DNA of 6,097 nt from CAZYWA01 sp964650975 [NCBI: uncultured bacterium] (GTDB taxonomy: Bacteria; JADJOY01), in the NCBI GenBank assembly GCA_964650975.1, contig CAZYWA010000483.1, positions 1-6,097 of the forward strand. Direction: 5' to 3'. The translations under genes were made by a program, and so were the position numbers. Shown in pieces: positions 1 through 5,659 of the stretch (the first letter of the stretch is position 1; each line of letters begins with the position of its first letter). The notes below the pieces were generated by a model, which had not been told where the DNA came from, searched no databases, and saw only the letters and a list, made by a program, of their open reading frames with translations.

Positions 1-33
1 TGTGGAGCTTACCAGTCCATCCCAGGACCGGGC

Positions 34-972
34 TCAGCGGCCCGCGAGAAACGGCCGCACGGCCTCGAGGAAGCGCTCGGGAGCGTCGACGTGCGCGAAG
101 TGCGACGCATCCGCGAGCCGCACGAACTCCGCATCCGGAATCAGCGCGCGCAGCCGCTCGCCCACTTGAGGCGGCACCATCGGATCGCGCGGCACGTAGA
201 CGAGCTCGAGTGGGATCGGAAACGGCTCGCCGCGGTCGCGGCGCGCGGCGAGGTCGCCCACGAACTGGCGCATCGCGGCCGGATCGAGCGTCTCGCGCAG
301 CGTCCGCGCGAACGCACCCAGGCCTCCCGGCGAGACCAGCGCGGCGGCGTATTCCCGCGTTTCCTCGCGGGATTTCAGCGTCTCGTCGTGATAGTGGACG
401 TTTCGGTGCACCCAGCGCTCGGGATCGCGGGTCACGAGCCATGCGAGCAGCGTCGAGCTTCCCGGCACGGAGAGCACCGCGTGCAGCAACGCGAGACGTG
501 CGAGCGGCACTCCGGGCGAATGGAGGTTCACCAGCCGTCGCATGGCGCTGGGATCGCGAAGCGCCAGCCGCATGCACAGGTAGCCGCCGAGCGAGTTGCC
601 GATCGTGGCGCACCCCCGGATTCCGACTGCCCGCTGAAAATCGGCGATCCAGTCCGCGACCCGGTCCGGGTGGTACGAGACGGCGGGCTTTTCGGTCCGG
701 CCCGAGCCCGGCAGATCCGGTGCGTAGACCGTGAACTCCTTCGCGAGCGGCCCGATCACGTAGCGCCACGAGTAGCTCGACGTCATGAGGCCGTGCACCA
801 AGAGGAGCGGCGGGCCCGACCCGAGGGTGCGGTAGTGCGTGTCGAGCGTTCCGAACGCGGCGGACGCGACGGGCGTCGTCACGGCCCGCGCGGTCGCGTA
901 GCCGTGCGGCAGCCGCGGCGCCTCGGGAAGCGCCTCGAACGGCAGCTGCCGGAACGCGGCGCGGCTGGTCAC
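34..972 (-). CDS. alpha/beta-hydrolase fold protein
   Basis: A 312-residue soluble hydrolase of the alpha/beta-hydrolase superfamily, probably cytoplasmic since no signal peptide or membrane helix is seen. Visible motifs in order are the oxyanion-hole segment LLLVHGLMTSSYSW (HG at about residues 60-61), the nucleophile elbow GNSLGG (Ser127), the acid in YVPRDPMVPP (Asp263) and the catalytic His291 in ADASHFAHVDAPERF, so the triad is complete. A helical cap lies at about residues 155-235. The length is normal for the family. The reading frame stays open far upstream, but that part overlaps the preceding gene out of frame. I start at the GTG whose last two bases are shared with the TGA of the DUF2804 gene (GTGA overlap); the GTG one codon upstream at 975 is equally possible. 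The overlap implies translational coupling. The substrate cannot be told from sequence: ester hydrolase, epoxide hydrolase, haloalkane dehalogenase and C-C hydrolase members share these motifs. Confidence 0.93.
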   Translation of the reverse strand: MTSRAAFRQLPFEALPEAPRLPHGYATARAVTTPVASAAFGTLDTHYRTLGSGPPLLLVHGLMTSSYSWRYVIGPLAKEFTVYAPDLPGSGRTEKPAVSYHPDRVADWIADFQRAVGIRGCATIGNSLGGYLCMRLALRDPSAMRRLVNLHSPGVPLARLALLHAVLSVPGSSTLLAWLVTRDPERWVHRNVHYHDETLKSREETREYAAALVSPGGLGAFARTLRETLDPAAMRQFVGDLAARRDRGEPFPIPLELVYVPRDPMVPPQVGERLRALIPDAEFVRLADASHFAHVDAPERFLEAVRPFLAGR

Positions 973-2069
973 CACTTCGCGTACTGGTCTTCGACGAAGC
1001 CGTAGCAATCGGCGACCGGCACCACGCGGCCCTCCGCGGTGCGCAGCTCGCCGCGAAAGCGGCCGAACACCTGCTTGAAGTCGGAGGCCGCGAAGCCCAG
1101 GTCGAGCCGCTCTCGATGCTGGCCCTCGGGCTGGAAATCGAGCTCGAGGCGCCCGTCGCCGCTCGCCACCCGCCACGGCTCGAGCGGCCGGTCCCAGTCG
1201 TACTCGAAGTGGCAGAGCCCGAGCGGATGGATCCGGCCGTCGAGCCAGAAGCAGTTCTCCGAGAAGCTGGTCTCGTTGACGCCGCACGACACGTTGAGGC
1301 CGATCGCGTGCCCGTCGGCGGAGCGGCCCGAAAGACAGGCCCAGTTCCAGAACGTCTCGCGGCGCATGTAGCCCGCGGAGAAATCGTGGTGCGCGTAGGC
1401 CTTCGCCCGGGCGAGATCGATCTCGCCGCGCGCCGAGCGCAGCCGTCCGGTGACCGGAACGCCGGCCACCTTGTGCGCGTACACCCAGCCGTTTCGCCCG
1501 ACGCGCGTGCAGAGCGACATCGGCTCGAAACGCGCGGCGCTCTCGTCGAAGGACGCCTCCACGTCGAGGTCCTTGCCGAGACGGACGCGCACCGATTTGC
1601 GGCGCGGCGCGGCCGAATACGCGAAGTCGACTTGCAGGGCGCCGGACGCGAACCGGCTGGTCCCGCCGATCGGCGAGGTGGAGAGCCGCACACCGAGGCC
1701 GAGCGGCGCGCGCACGCTGCGCTCGACCACCATCCCCACTCCCGGCACGTGCACGTACACGAAGGCCAGCGCCAGGGTCCGGAGGTCGGCGAGCGCGCAA
1801 CCGAACAGCACCTCGTCGCTGATGACGCCGAAATACTGGAACCGCTTGAAGCCGAGCCAGCGGTCGAGGAAGCCCGCGGTCCGACCCATCGGTGTCCTGT
1901 GGCGGTAGTCGCCGATGTTCACCTCGCCCACGGCGTCGGCGAACACTCCGAACGCGGGCCGACCGTCGGCGCCGATGAGCCGCGCGGGAGCGGGCGGTTC
2001 GGTGCGAACGCGCAGATCCGCCGCGCGCTTCCGCGGCGCTCGCCGGGAGGATGAAGCTTTCGCCACCAT
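969..2069 (-). CDS. DUF2804 family protein
   Basis: A 366-residue protein that I recognise as DUF2804, a family with no established biochemical function known to me. The characteristic C-terminal half is well kept: HHDFSAGYMRRETFWNWA (about 227-244), GLNVSCGVNETSFSENCFWLDG (257-278, given here as key residues Asn-Glu-Asn around 265-272 and Trp275), the beta-rich stretch HFEYDWDRPLEPW (287-299), FGRFRGEL (335-342), and the terminal Gly-Glu-Ala-Trp pattern ending in YAKW. Many aromatic residues and alternating strands suggest a beta-sandwich or barrel-like fold. There is no signal peptide; the first about 25 residues are basic and alanine-rich. The ATG at 2069 is followed by an in-frame GTG, and no Shine-Dalgarno sequence precedes it. 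The gene overlaps the downstream hydrolase by 4 nt, which suggests the two products act in one process, possibly lipid or hydrophobic-compound metabolism, but that is inference from context only. Confidence 0.9.
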   Translation of the reverse strand: MVAKASSSRRAPRKRAADLRVRTEPPAPARLIGADGRPAFGVFADAVGEVNIGDYRHRTPMGRTAGFLDRWLGFKRFQYFGVISDEVLFGCALADLRTLALAFVYVHVPGVGMVVERSVRAPLGLGVRLSTSPIGGTSRFASGALQVDFAYSAAPRRKSVRVRLGKDLDVEASFDESAARFEPMSLCTRVGRNGWVYAHKVAGVPVTGRLRSARGEIDLARAKAYAHHDFSAGYMRRETFWNWACLSGRSADGHAIGLNVSCGVNETSFSENCFWLDGRIHPLGLCHFEYDWDRPLEPWRVASGDGRLELDFQPEGQHRERLDLGFAASDFKQVFGRFRGELRTAEGRVVPVADCYGFVEDQYAKW

Positions 2070-2078
2070 GAGCGCGCG

Positions 2079-2084
2079 ATCATA
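2079..2084 (-). promoter_or_regulatory. possible -10 box for the DUF2804-hydrolase transcript
   Basis: On the minus strand the hexamer TATGAT (5 of 6 matches to TATAAT) ends 9 nt before the ATG of the DUF2804 gene. Transcription from it would start only a few bases ahead of the ATG, giving a nearly leaderless mRNA, which agrees with the absence of a ribosome-binding site there. No good -35 hexamer is present at 16-18 bp spacing; that position is occupied instead by one arm of an inverted repeat (2101-2120), so an activator or repressor could act here. Confidence 0.3.
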
Positions 2085-2122
2085 CCGCGCAAGTACGGCG
2101 GGCTGCGGTCCCTCGCAGCCGC

Positions 2123-2138
2123 ATCGTCACGTCACGAT
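2123..2138. promoter_or_regulatory. 16-bp near-palindrome, possible operator
   Basis: ATCGTCACGTCACGAT is symmetric at 14 of 16 positions, with only the C/C pair at positions 6 and 11 breaking symmetry. The size and form suit a dimeric TetR-, GntR- or MarR-type repressor. It sits 54-69 nt upstream of the DUF2804 ATG, behind the candidate -10 box. It also contains the tandem repeat GTCACGTCAC, so the symmetry may be a by-product of a direct repeat. No regulator gene lies within the window. Confidence 0.3.
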
Positions 2139-2336
2139 CGAACGCTGCGGACGCGAGGAACCGCGTCCCTCCGGGCCTTCAGCCCACGCAGGAGAGGTCG
2201 GGGGCTAATCCGCTGGGTCGATCGATTCGGTCTTCTTCACGGTGACCGCGGTTCGGTCGCGCGCTCCGGTGCATTCGCAGGCATCGACCGCCGGGTGGGT
2301 GCCGCACCTCCGCGGCGCGGCACGGTGCGCGATGTC

Positions 2337-2366
2337 TTGACCGTGCGGGAGAGCGGCGGTTACCGT
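2337..2366 (+). promoter_or_regulatory. weak sigma70-like promoter candidate
   Basis: TTGACC (2337-2342, 5 of 6 to TTGACA) is followed after 18 bp by TACCGT (2361-2366, only 3 of 6 to TATAAT). It lies 15 nt upstream of the ATG at 2381 and could start a short-leader transcript into the lipoprotein gene and perhaps the whole central block. The poor -10 makes this tentative. Confidence 0.25.
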
Positions 2367-2380
2367 CGGGTGTCCAACCC

Positions 2381-2788
2381 ATGATCCGGCTGCTCATGAA
2401 ACCTCGCTCTCCCGGGCGCGCGGCGCTCGCGGCGCTGCTGGCGCTGGCGACGCTCGTCGGATGCGCCGCCTCGTTCAGCCCGCGGCGGGAGCTCCGCCTC
2501 GGCACCGAAGCGTCGCGCGGCTCGCCCGAGCGCTTCCATGCGCCTGGGCAGCACGGCGCCGACGCCGCCTGGTCGGCCGGCACCTCGACCGACGTCGCGT
2601 GCGCGGCCCTGCGCACCGGACGCACCCGGCAGACCTCCGAGACGCTGCAGGTGGCCGTGGCGAGCGACGTCGCCGGCGCTCGAATCACCACGCACCGGTT
2701 CACACCGCGCGGCATCTCGGCCGCGCCGTCGAACGGTACCCCGCTTCGCTCGAGCGCCGCGCCACGCGCGCCGCCCTCGCTCTCCTGA
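2381..2788 (+). CDS. putative small lipoprotein, function unknown
   Basis: A 135-residue frame opening with a lipoprotein-type signal: a basic n-region (Lys and Arg near residues 7-13), a hydrophobic Ala/Leu core, and the lipobox L-V-G-C with Cys28. The mature part carries no family I recognise; it is rich in Ala, Arg, Ser and Thr and ends in a low-complexity Ala-Pro-Ser-Arg tail. Third codon positions are almost all G or C, as in the certain genes, which supports coding, although this signal is weak at such GC. The start could be the ATG at 2381 or the one five codons later at 2396; neither has a clear Shine-Dalgarno sequence. The gene lies 124 nt upstream of the small-peptide gene on the same strand, so an outer-membrane or periplasmic accessory role for the central cassette is possible but unproven. 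A chance frame or a decayed 3' end cannot be excluded. Confidence 0.5.
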   Translation: MIRLLMKPRSPGRAALAALLALATLVGCAASFSPRRELRLGTEASRGSPERFHAPGQHGADAAWSAGTSTDVACAALRTGRTRQTSETLQVAVASDVAGARITTHRFTPRGISAAPSNGTPLRSSAAPRAPPSLS

Positions 2789-2900
2789 TCCTGCGCTCCT
2801 GACGCAACGCCGCTCCGCGAAGGCTCGCGGGCGCGCGTGTTCGCGTCTCCGCTTCTCGCAGGCCATGCGCCCGCGCGGCTTTGCCCGCGCCGTGGCGCCA

Positions 2901-2904
2901 GGAG
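2901..2904 (+). promoter_or_regulatory. Shine-Dalgarno sequence of the 48-residue peptide gene
   Basis: GGAG ends 8 nt before the ATG at 2913. It is the best ribosome-binding site ahead of the large fusion gene and decides in favour of a separate small gene here, with the large protein starting at 3056 by coupling, rather than one N-terminally extended large protein. Confidence 0.65.
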
Positions 2905-2912
2905 AACGAGTC

Positions 2913-3059
2913 ATGTCGAACATCGAATCGAGCCCCGGCAACCGGAGTCCGCGCGCCCCGAACCCGTGGTGGAGAATCCTCGCCTTGCTGGCGGGCTCGA
3001 CGGCCGCCATCGCCCTGATCGGCGAGCTCGCCGAGCTCTTGACCGGAATCCCGTCGTGA
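2913..3059 (+). CDS. 48-residue small membrane peptide upstream of the PqqD-M50-HlyD fusion
   Basis: A short gene with a well-placed GGAG ribosome-binding site. Its product has a polar, Ser/Pro/Asn/Arg-rich N-terminal part (residues 1-18), then two tryptophans (19-20) and a hydrophobic stretch RILALLAGSTAAIALIG (21-37) long enough to cross a membrane, followed by a short end with Glu38 and Glu41 and the terminus TGIPS. The TGA stop overlaps the GTG start of the next gene (GTGA), so the two are translationally coupled and should be made in linked amounts. I recognise no family. Two readings are open: a single-pass membrane subunit of the downstream fusion protein, or a precursor/substrate peptide with a polar leader and hydrophobic core handled by the PqqD-like domain encoded next door. 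It has no Cys or double-Gly leader site, which weakens the classic bacteriocin reading. Confidence 0.7.
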   Translation: MSNIESSPGNRSPRAPNPWWRILALLAGSTAAIALIGELAELLTGIPS

Positions 3060-5347
3060 CCCCGCTGCACGCGGGCGTCGAGCTGCTGCGGGTCGGACCG
3101 CGGCACTTCGTGCTGCGCGATCCGCGCTCGGGCGAGGCCTTTCACCTGGGAGCGACCGAACGGGTGCTGGTCGATCTGGTCGCCGCGGAGGGCTCGCCCG
3201 AGAGCGTGGCGCGCGAGTGCCGTCGCCGCACCGGCGCGGAGATCGATCCGCGCACCGTACGCGAGTTCGTCGAGCAGCTGCGGACACTCGGGCTGCTCGA
3301 TCCTGCGCTCCCGGCGGCGCCGGGAGCGCAGCAAGCGCGGTCGGCGGCGCCCGAGATCGACGCGCACGTCTCGCCTCGCGCGCAGGCGCTCAACACCTTC
3401 CTCGACTGGATCGCCGTCGCATTCGGCTGGGCGTTCCATCCACTCACGGCGGTCGCGATCGCCGCGCTGTCGCTCGTCGGGGCGACGGCGGTGATTCACG
3501 GCTGGGACCGCTATCTCGCCCAGCTCGAGCACTTGATGGACACCGTGCCGCTGCCATTGCTCGCGATGCTGTCGCTCGCCAAGACGTTCTTCCTGGTGAA
3601 CGCGCCCCGCGAGGCCGCGGTGGGCGTCGCGTGCCGGAAATACGGCGGCCGGGTGCACGGCTTCCGCGTGCACTGGCTGCTCAACCTGGTGCCGTTCCTC
3701 CACTGTGAGCTGGGCGACTCGGTGGCGCAGCTACATGGTCGAGCGCGCTGGACGACGCTCACCGCCGGCCTCTGGTGCCAGACCGCGATCGGTGCCTTCG
3801 CCGCCCTCGGGTGGGGCATGGCCGATCCCCGCTCCGACCTGAGCACGATCTTCCTGCTGCTCTTGCCCGCTTGCCTCGCGCACATGCTGCTGCACGCGAT
3901 GATCTTCCTCCGCTTCGACTGCTACCGGCTGTTGTGCGCGGTGCTCGACGACTGGCGGCTGCGCGAGCGTGCGCTCGCCGAGACCAGCGCCTGGCTCGGC
4001 CGCCGCACGTCGCCGGAGCCGCTCATGGACCGCGAGCGGTTCTGGCTTCGCGCCTACGGCGCCGGCTACCACGCGTTCGTGTGGCTGGGCTCGGCGGTGC
4101 TGGTCATCGGCGGCCTCTGGTGGCTCGAGTCGCGCATGGGACCGAACGGCCTCTTGCTGGGGCTCGCGATCGCGCTCTGGGGTTATCAGGGCGAGATCGC
4201 CGGGTGGCTCGGCTCGACCGCGCTCGCCGGCCGCTGCCGGACGGTGCTGGGGGCGAAGCGCGCGCGACGGCTGCTGACGGCGCTCTTCGTCCTGCTCTGC
4301 GGCGCGGTGTTGCTGTGGCCGTACGAGCTCGACGTCGCGGGCCGCTGCCGCACGCTGCCCGCGGCGGAAGCCGGCGTTCGCGCGCGCACCGCCGGCGTGG
4401 TGCGCGCGATACACGTCCACACCGGGGACGAGGTCCAGGCGGGGGCGACGCTCTTCACCCTCGACAACCCGGAGCTGGTACGCGAGCGTGACGAGGCACG
4501 CGCGGCGCTGGCCCGTGAGCGCGCCGAGCTGACGTGGCTTCGGAACGGTGCGCGGCCCGAGGACATCCGGATCGCGGAGGCCCAGCTCCACCGCGCCCGA
4601 GCCAATCTGGCGCACGCCCAGGTCGAGGTGACGAGGGACGAGCACCTCCTGGCCGAGCGAGCCGCATCGCAGCAGTCGCTCGCGCAGTCGCGGAACCGCC
4701 GCGACCGCCGTGCCACGGCGGTGGCCGTGGCAGGGTCGAGCCTCGACCTGCTCCGCCACGGCACCCGGGACGAGACGATCGCGGCGCAAGAGGCGGAGGT
4801 GAAGCGGCAGGCGGCGATCGTCGAGCACCGCGAGGCGCTGGTGGCGCAGCTCGACGTGACCGCGCCGATCGCGGGAAGGATCGACACGCCGAACCTCGAC
4901 GCTCGCGCCGGGCAAGCGGTCCAGGCGGGCGACCTCTTGGCGCTGATCCGCGATCCCACGCCCGGGTGGGTCGAGATGGCGGCTCCCGAGGACGCGCTCC
5001 TGCTGGTCCGCCCGGGCCTCGAGGCGACGGTGCGGCTCTCGGCGATGCAAGGCCGCGCACTGGCGGGACGGGTGCTGAGTGTCGCCGCGGCGGCCGAATC
5101 CGAGGGCCGCTTCGACGCCGCGGCCTACCGCACCGACCGGGAGACACTGTCGCAGGAAGCACCGGCGAACGGCAGCGCTCGCGTGGTGCGGGTGCGGCTC
5201 GTCCTCGACCAGCCCGACGCCTCGTCGCTGGCACCCGGGCTCACCGGCTTCGTCCGGATCCGGGCGCGAAGCGACCGGTTCTACACGGCGCTCGCGCGAG
5301 CGGTGCTGGGCTACGTGCGGACCGACATGTGGTCGTGGCTGCCATGA
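3056..5347 (+). CDS. PqqD-like / degenerate M50 site-2-protease-like / HlyD adaptor fusion protein
   Basis: A 763-residue inner-membrane protein in three parts. Residues 1-83 resemble the PqqD/RRE winged-helix fold (start THLHAGVEL-like strand, LGATERVLVDL, then a helix ending in LRTLGLLD), which in known systems binds leader peptides. About 125-425 carries some seven membrane helices and aligns by pattern with the 'putative peptide zinc metalloprotease' M50 group (KYGGRVH at 195-201, FLRFDCYRLL at 284-293, RLRERA at 301-306). Where that group has HELGH this protein has REAAV (185-189), keeping only the Glu; the later NPLLRYDGYY-type motif is reduced to MIFLRFDCYR, keeping Asp288. Proteolysis is therefore unlikely. 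About 439-735 is a full HlyD-type adaptor: split lipoyl halves (440-471 and 599-632), an alpha-helical coiled-coil hairpin (473-597) and a beta-barrel domain (637-735). An odd number of helices puts the adaptor in the periplasm. The GTG start overlaps the previous stop; no nearby in-frame ATG exists. No ABC ATPase or outer-membrane channel gene is in the window. Likely role, inferred: peptide export or membrane handling. Confidence 0.88.
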   Translation: MTPLHAGVELLRVGPRHFVLRDPRSGEAFHLGATERVLVDLVAAEGSPESVARECRRRTGAEIDPRTVREFVEQLRTLGLLDPALPAAPGAQQARSAAPEIDAHVSPRAQALNTFLDWIAVAFGWAFHPLTAVAIAALSLVGATAVIHGWDRYLAQLEHLMDTVPLPLLAMLSLAKTFFLVNAPREAAVGVACRKYGGRVHGFRVHWLLNLVPFLHCELGDSVAQLHGRARWTTLTAGLWCQTAIGAFAALGWGMADPRSDLSTIFLLLLPACLAHMLLHAMIFLRFDCYRLLCAVLDDWRLRERALAETSAWLGRRTSPEPLMDRERFWLRAYGAGYHAFVWLGSAVLVIGGLWWLESRMGPNGLLLGLAIALWGYQGEIAGWLGSTALAGRCRTVLGAKRARRLLTALFVLLCGAVLLWPYELDVAGRCRTLPAAEAGVRARTAGVVRAIHVHTGDEVQAGATLFTLDNPELVRERDEARAALARERAELTWLRNGARPEDIRIAEAQLHRARANLAHAQVEVTRDEHLLAERAASQQSLAQSRNRRDRRATAVAVAGSSLDLLRHGTRDETIAAQEAEVKRQAAIVEHREALVAQLDVTAPIAGRIDTPNLDARAGQAVQAGDLLALIRDPTPGWVEMAAPEDALLLVRPGLEATVRLSAMQGRALAGRVLSVAAAAESEGRFDAAAYRTDRETLSQEAPANGSARVVRVRLVLDQPDASSLAPGLTGFVRIRARSDRFYTALARAVLGYVRTDMWSWLP

Positions 5348-5385
5348 GCGCACCGAGACTTGAAGGAAGGAGGCGGTTCTCATGA
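5344..5385 (+). other. 13-codon mini-ORF bridging two genes by ATGA overlaps
   Basis: Its ATG overlaps the TGA of the fusion gene (ATGA at 5344) and its own TGA overlaps the ATG of the next miniprotein gene (ATGA at 5382). The 13 residues (MSAPRLEGRRRFS) are basic and match no family I know. It may only serve to carry ribosomes from one gene to the next, or it may be chance; the strong ribosome-binding site inside it would make coupling unnecessary. Confidence 0.2.
5367..5373 (+). promoter_or_regulatory. strong Shine-Dalgarno sequence of the DUF3309-like gene
   Basis: AAGGAGG lies 8 nt before the ATG at 5382, the best ribosome-binding site in the window. It firmly supports translation of the 51-codon gene and suggests that it is made at a higher level than the large fusion protein. 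Confidence 0.85.
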
Positions 5386-5537
5386 TCGGAACCCTGGGAT
5401 TCCTGGTGCTGCTCGCGGGCTCCCTCGCAACGCTCCCGCTCTGGCCCTACAGCCGGCGGTGGGGGTTTCGCCCGACTGCCGTTCTTTTGCTGCTGCTCGC
5501 GATCGAGGCGTTCGCGTCGATGAACGGCTGGCTGTGA
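5382..5537 (+). CDS. DUF3309-like small membrane protein
   Basis: A 51-residue miniprotein too short for most gene finders but with a near-perfect ribosome-binding site. It opens MIGTLGFLVLL and has the segment LATLPLWPYSRRWGFRPT (residues 15-32), which matches the pattern of DUF3309 proteins as I remember them (LGT...L..ALPTWPYSR.WGY.PSG). Two hydrophobic helices, about 2-20 and 33-46, flank a short charged loop with Tyr-Ser-Arg-Arg-Trp. The second helix departs from the glycine-rich family form and ends AIEAFASMNGWL. The family has no known function to my knowledge; members are small inner-membrane proteins. It is the last gene of the central cassette, 34 nt after the fusion gene on the same strand, so it could be a small membrane partner of that protein or simply a co-transcribed stress-type miniprotein. 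Confidence 0.75.
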   Translation: MIGTLGFLVLLAGSLATLPLWPYSRRWGFRPTAVLLLLLAIEAFASMNGWL

Positions 5538-5561
5538 CGACCTCGCGGCTCGCCACCCGCG

Positions 5562-5630
5562 ATAGAAGCTCTAGGTTCCATGAAGATAGAAGCGTCCGCT
5601 TCTAACATGCGCAGAATCTTAAGCTTCTAT
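5562..5630. repeat. nested palindrome with four TAGAAGC copies
   Basis: The outer arms ATAGAAGCT (5562-5570) and AGCTTCTAT (5622-5630) are a perfect 9-bp inverted repeat. The inner arms TAGAAGCG (5587-5594) and CGCTTCTA (5597-5604) are a perfect 8-bp repeat with a 2-nt centre. Both pairs are centred at about 5596, and the stretches between them show partial complementarity (CTAGGTTC against the reverse complement TAAGATTC). The left arm also forms a direct repeat of GATAGAAGC at 24-bp spacing (5561 and 5585). Confidence 0.8.
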
Positions 5631-5632
5631 GG

Positions 5633-5659
5633 CAGCTGAAATCGGTTTGATTCCAGCTG
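5633..5659. repeat. 11-bp imperfect hairpin, 5-nt loop
   Basis: CAGCTGAAATC pairs with GATTCCAGCTG at 10 of 11 positions around the loop GGTTT. It directly follows the nested palindrome. No run of T follows on either strand, so a Rho-independent terminator is not supported, but it is the strongest simple stem in the spacer. Confidence 0.6.

Larger units (their letters stand above)
2070..2380. other. divergent intergenic region with dyad-symmetry cluster
   Basis: This 311-nt spacer separates the minus-strand DUF2804 gene from the plus-strand block and has no convincing gene. Its DUF2804-proximal half holds three closely spaced symmetric elements: a 7-bp inverted repeat with 6-nt loop (GGCTGCG/CGCAGCC, 2101-2120), a 16-bp near-palindrome ATCGTCACGTCACGAT (14 of 16 positions symmetric, 2123-2138) and a second 7-bp/6-nt inverted repeat (GGACGCG/CGCGTCC, 2149-2168). 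The half nearer the plus-strand genes has an 8-bp palindrome TCGATCGA (2218-2225) and a possible promoter near 2337. Open frames crossing the region look like GC-rich shadows with Arg/Ala/Pro-heavy translations. Confidence 0.6.

Noticed and set aside
973-1800. A 588-residue minus-strand frame that would extend the hydrolase by about 275 residues
   Set aside because: The extension overlaps the DUF2804 gene in another frame and translates to an Arg/Ala-rich stretch without domain signs; hydrolase similarity begins only after 975.
2837-3055. N-terminal extension of the fusion protein to a GTG at 2837
   Set aside because: It would overlap the 48-residue gene out of frame, has Arg/Pro-rich composition, and the PqqD-like domain begins right after the GTG at 3056.
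2360-3703. A 447-residue minus-strand frame opposite the lipoprotein, small-peptide and fusion genes
   Set aside because: It is Arg/Gln/His-rich, has no recognisable domain, and runs against well-supported plus-strand genes.
3731-5383. A 550-residue minus-strand open frame opposite the fusion gene
   Set aside because: Its translation is Arg/Ala/Gly/Pro-rich without domains, while the plus strand encodes clear membrane helices and a HlyD adaptor; it is a shadow caused by high GC.
5543-5604. Rho-independent terminator after the DUF3309-like gene
   Set aside because: The TCGCGG/CCGCGA and TAGAAGCG/CGCTTCTA stems are real but neither is followed by a U-rich tract.
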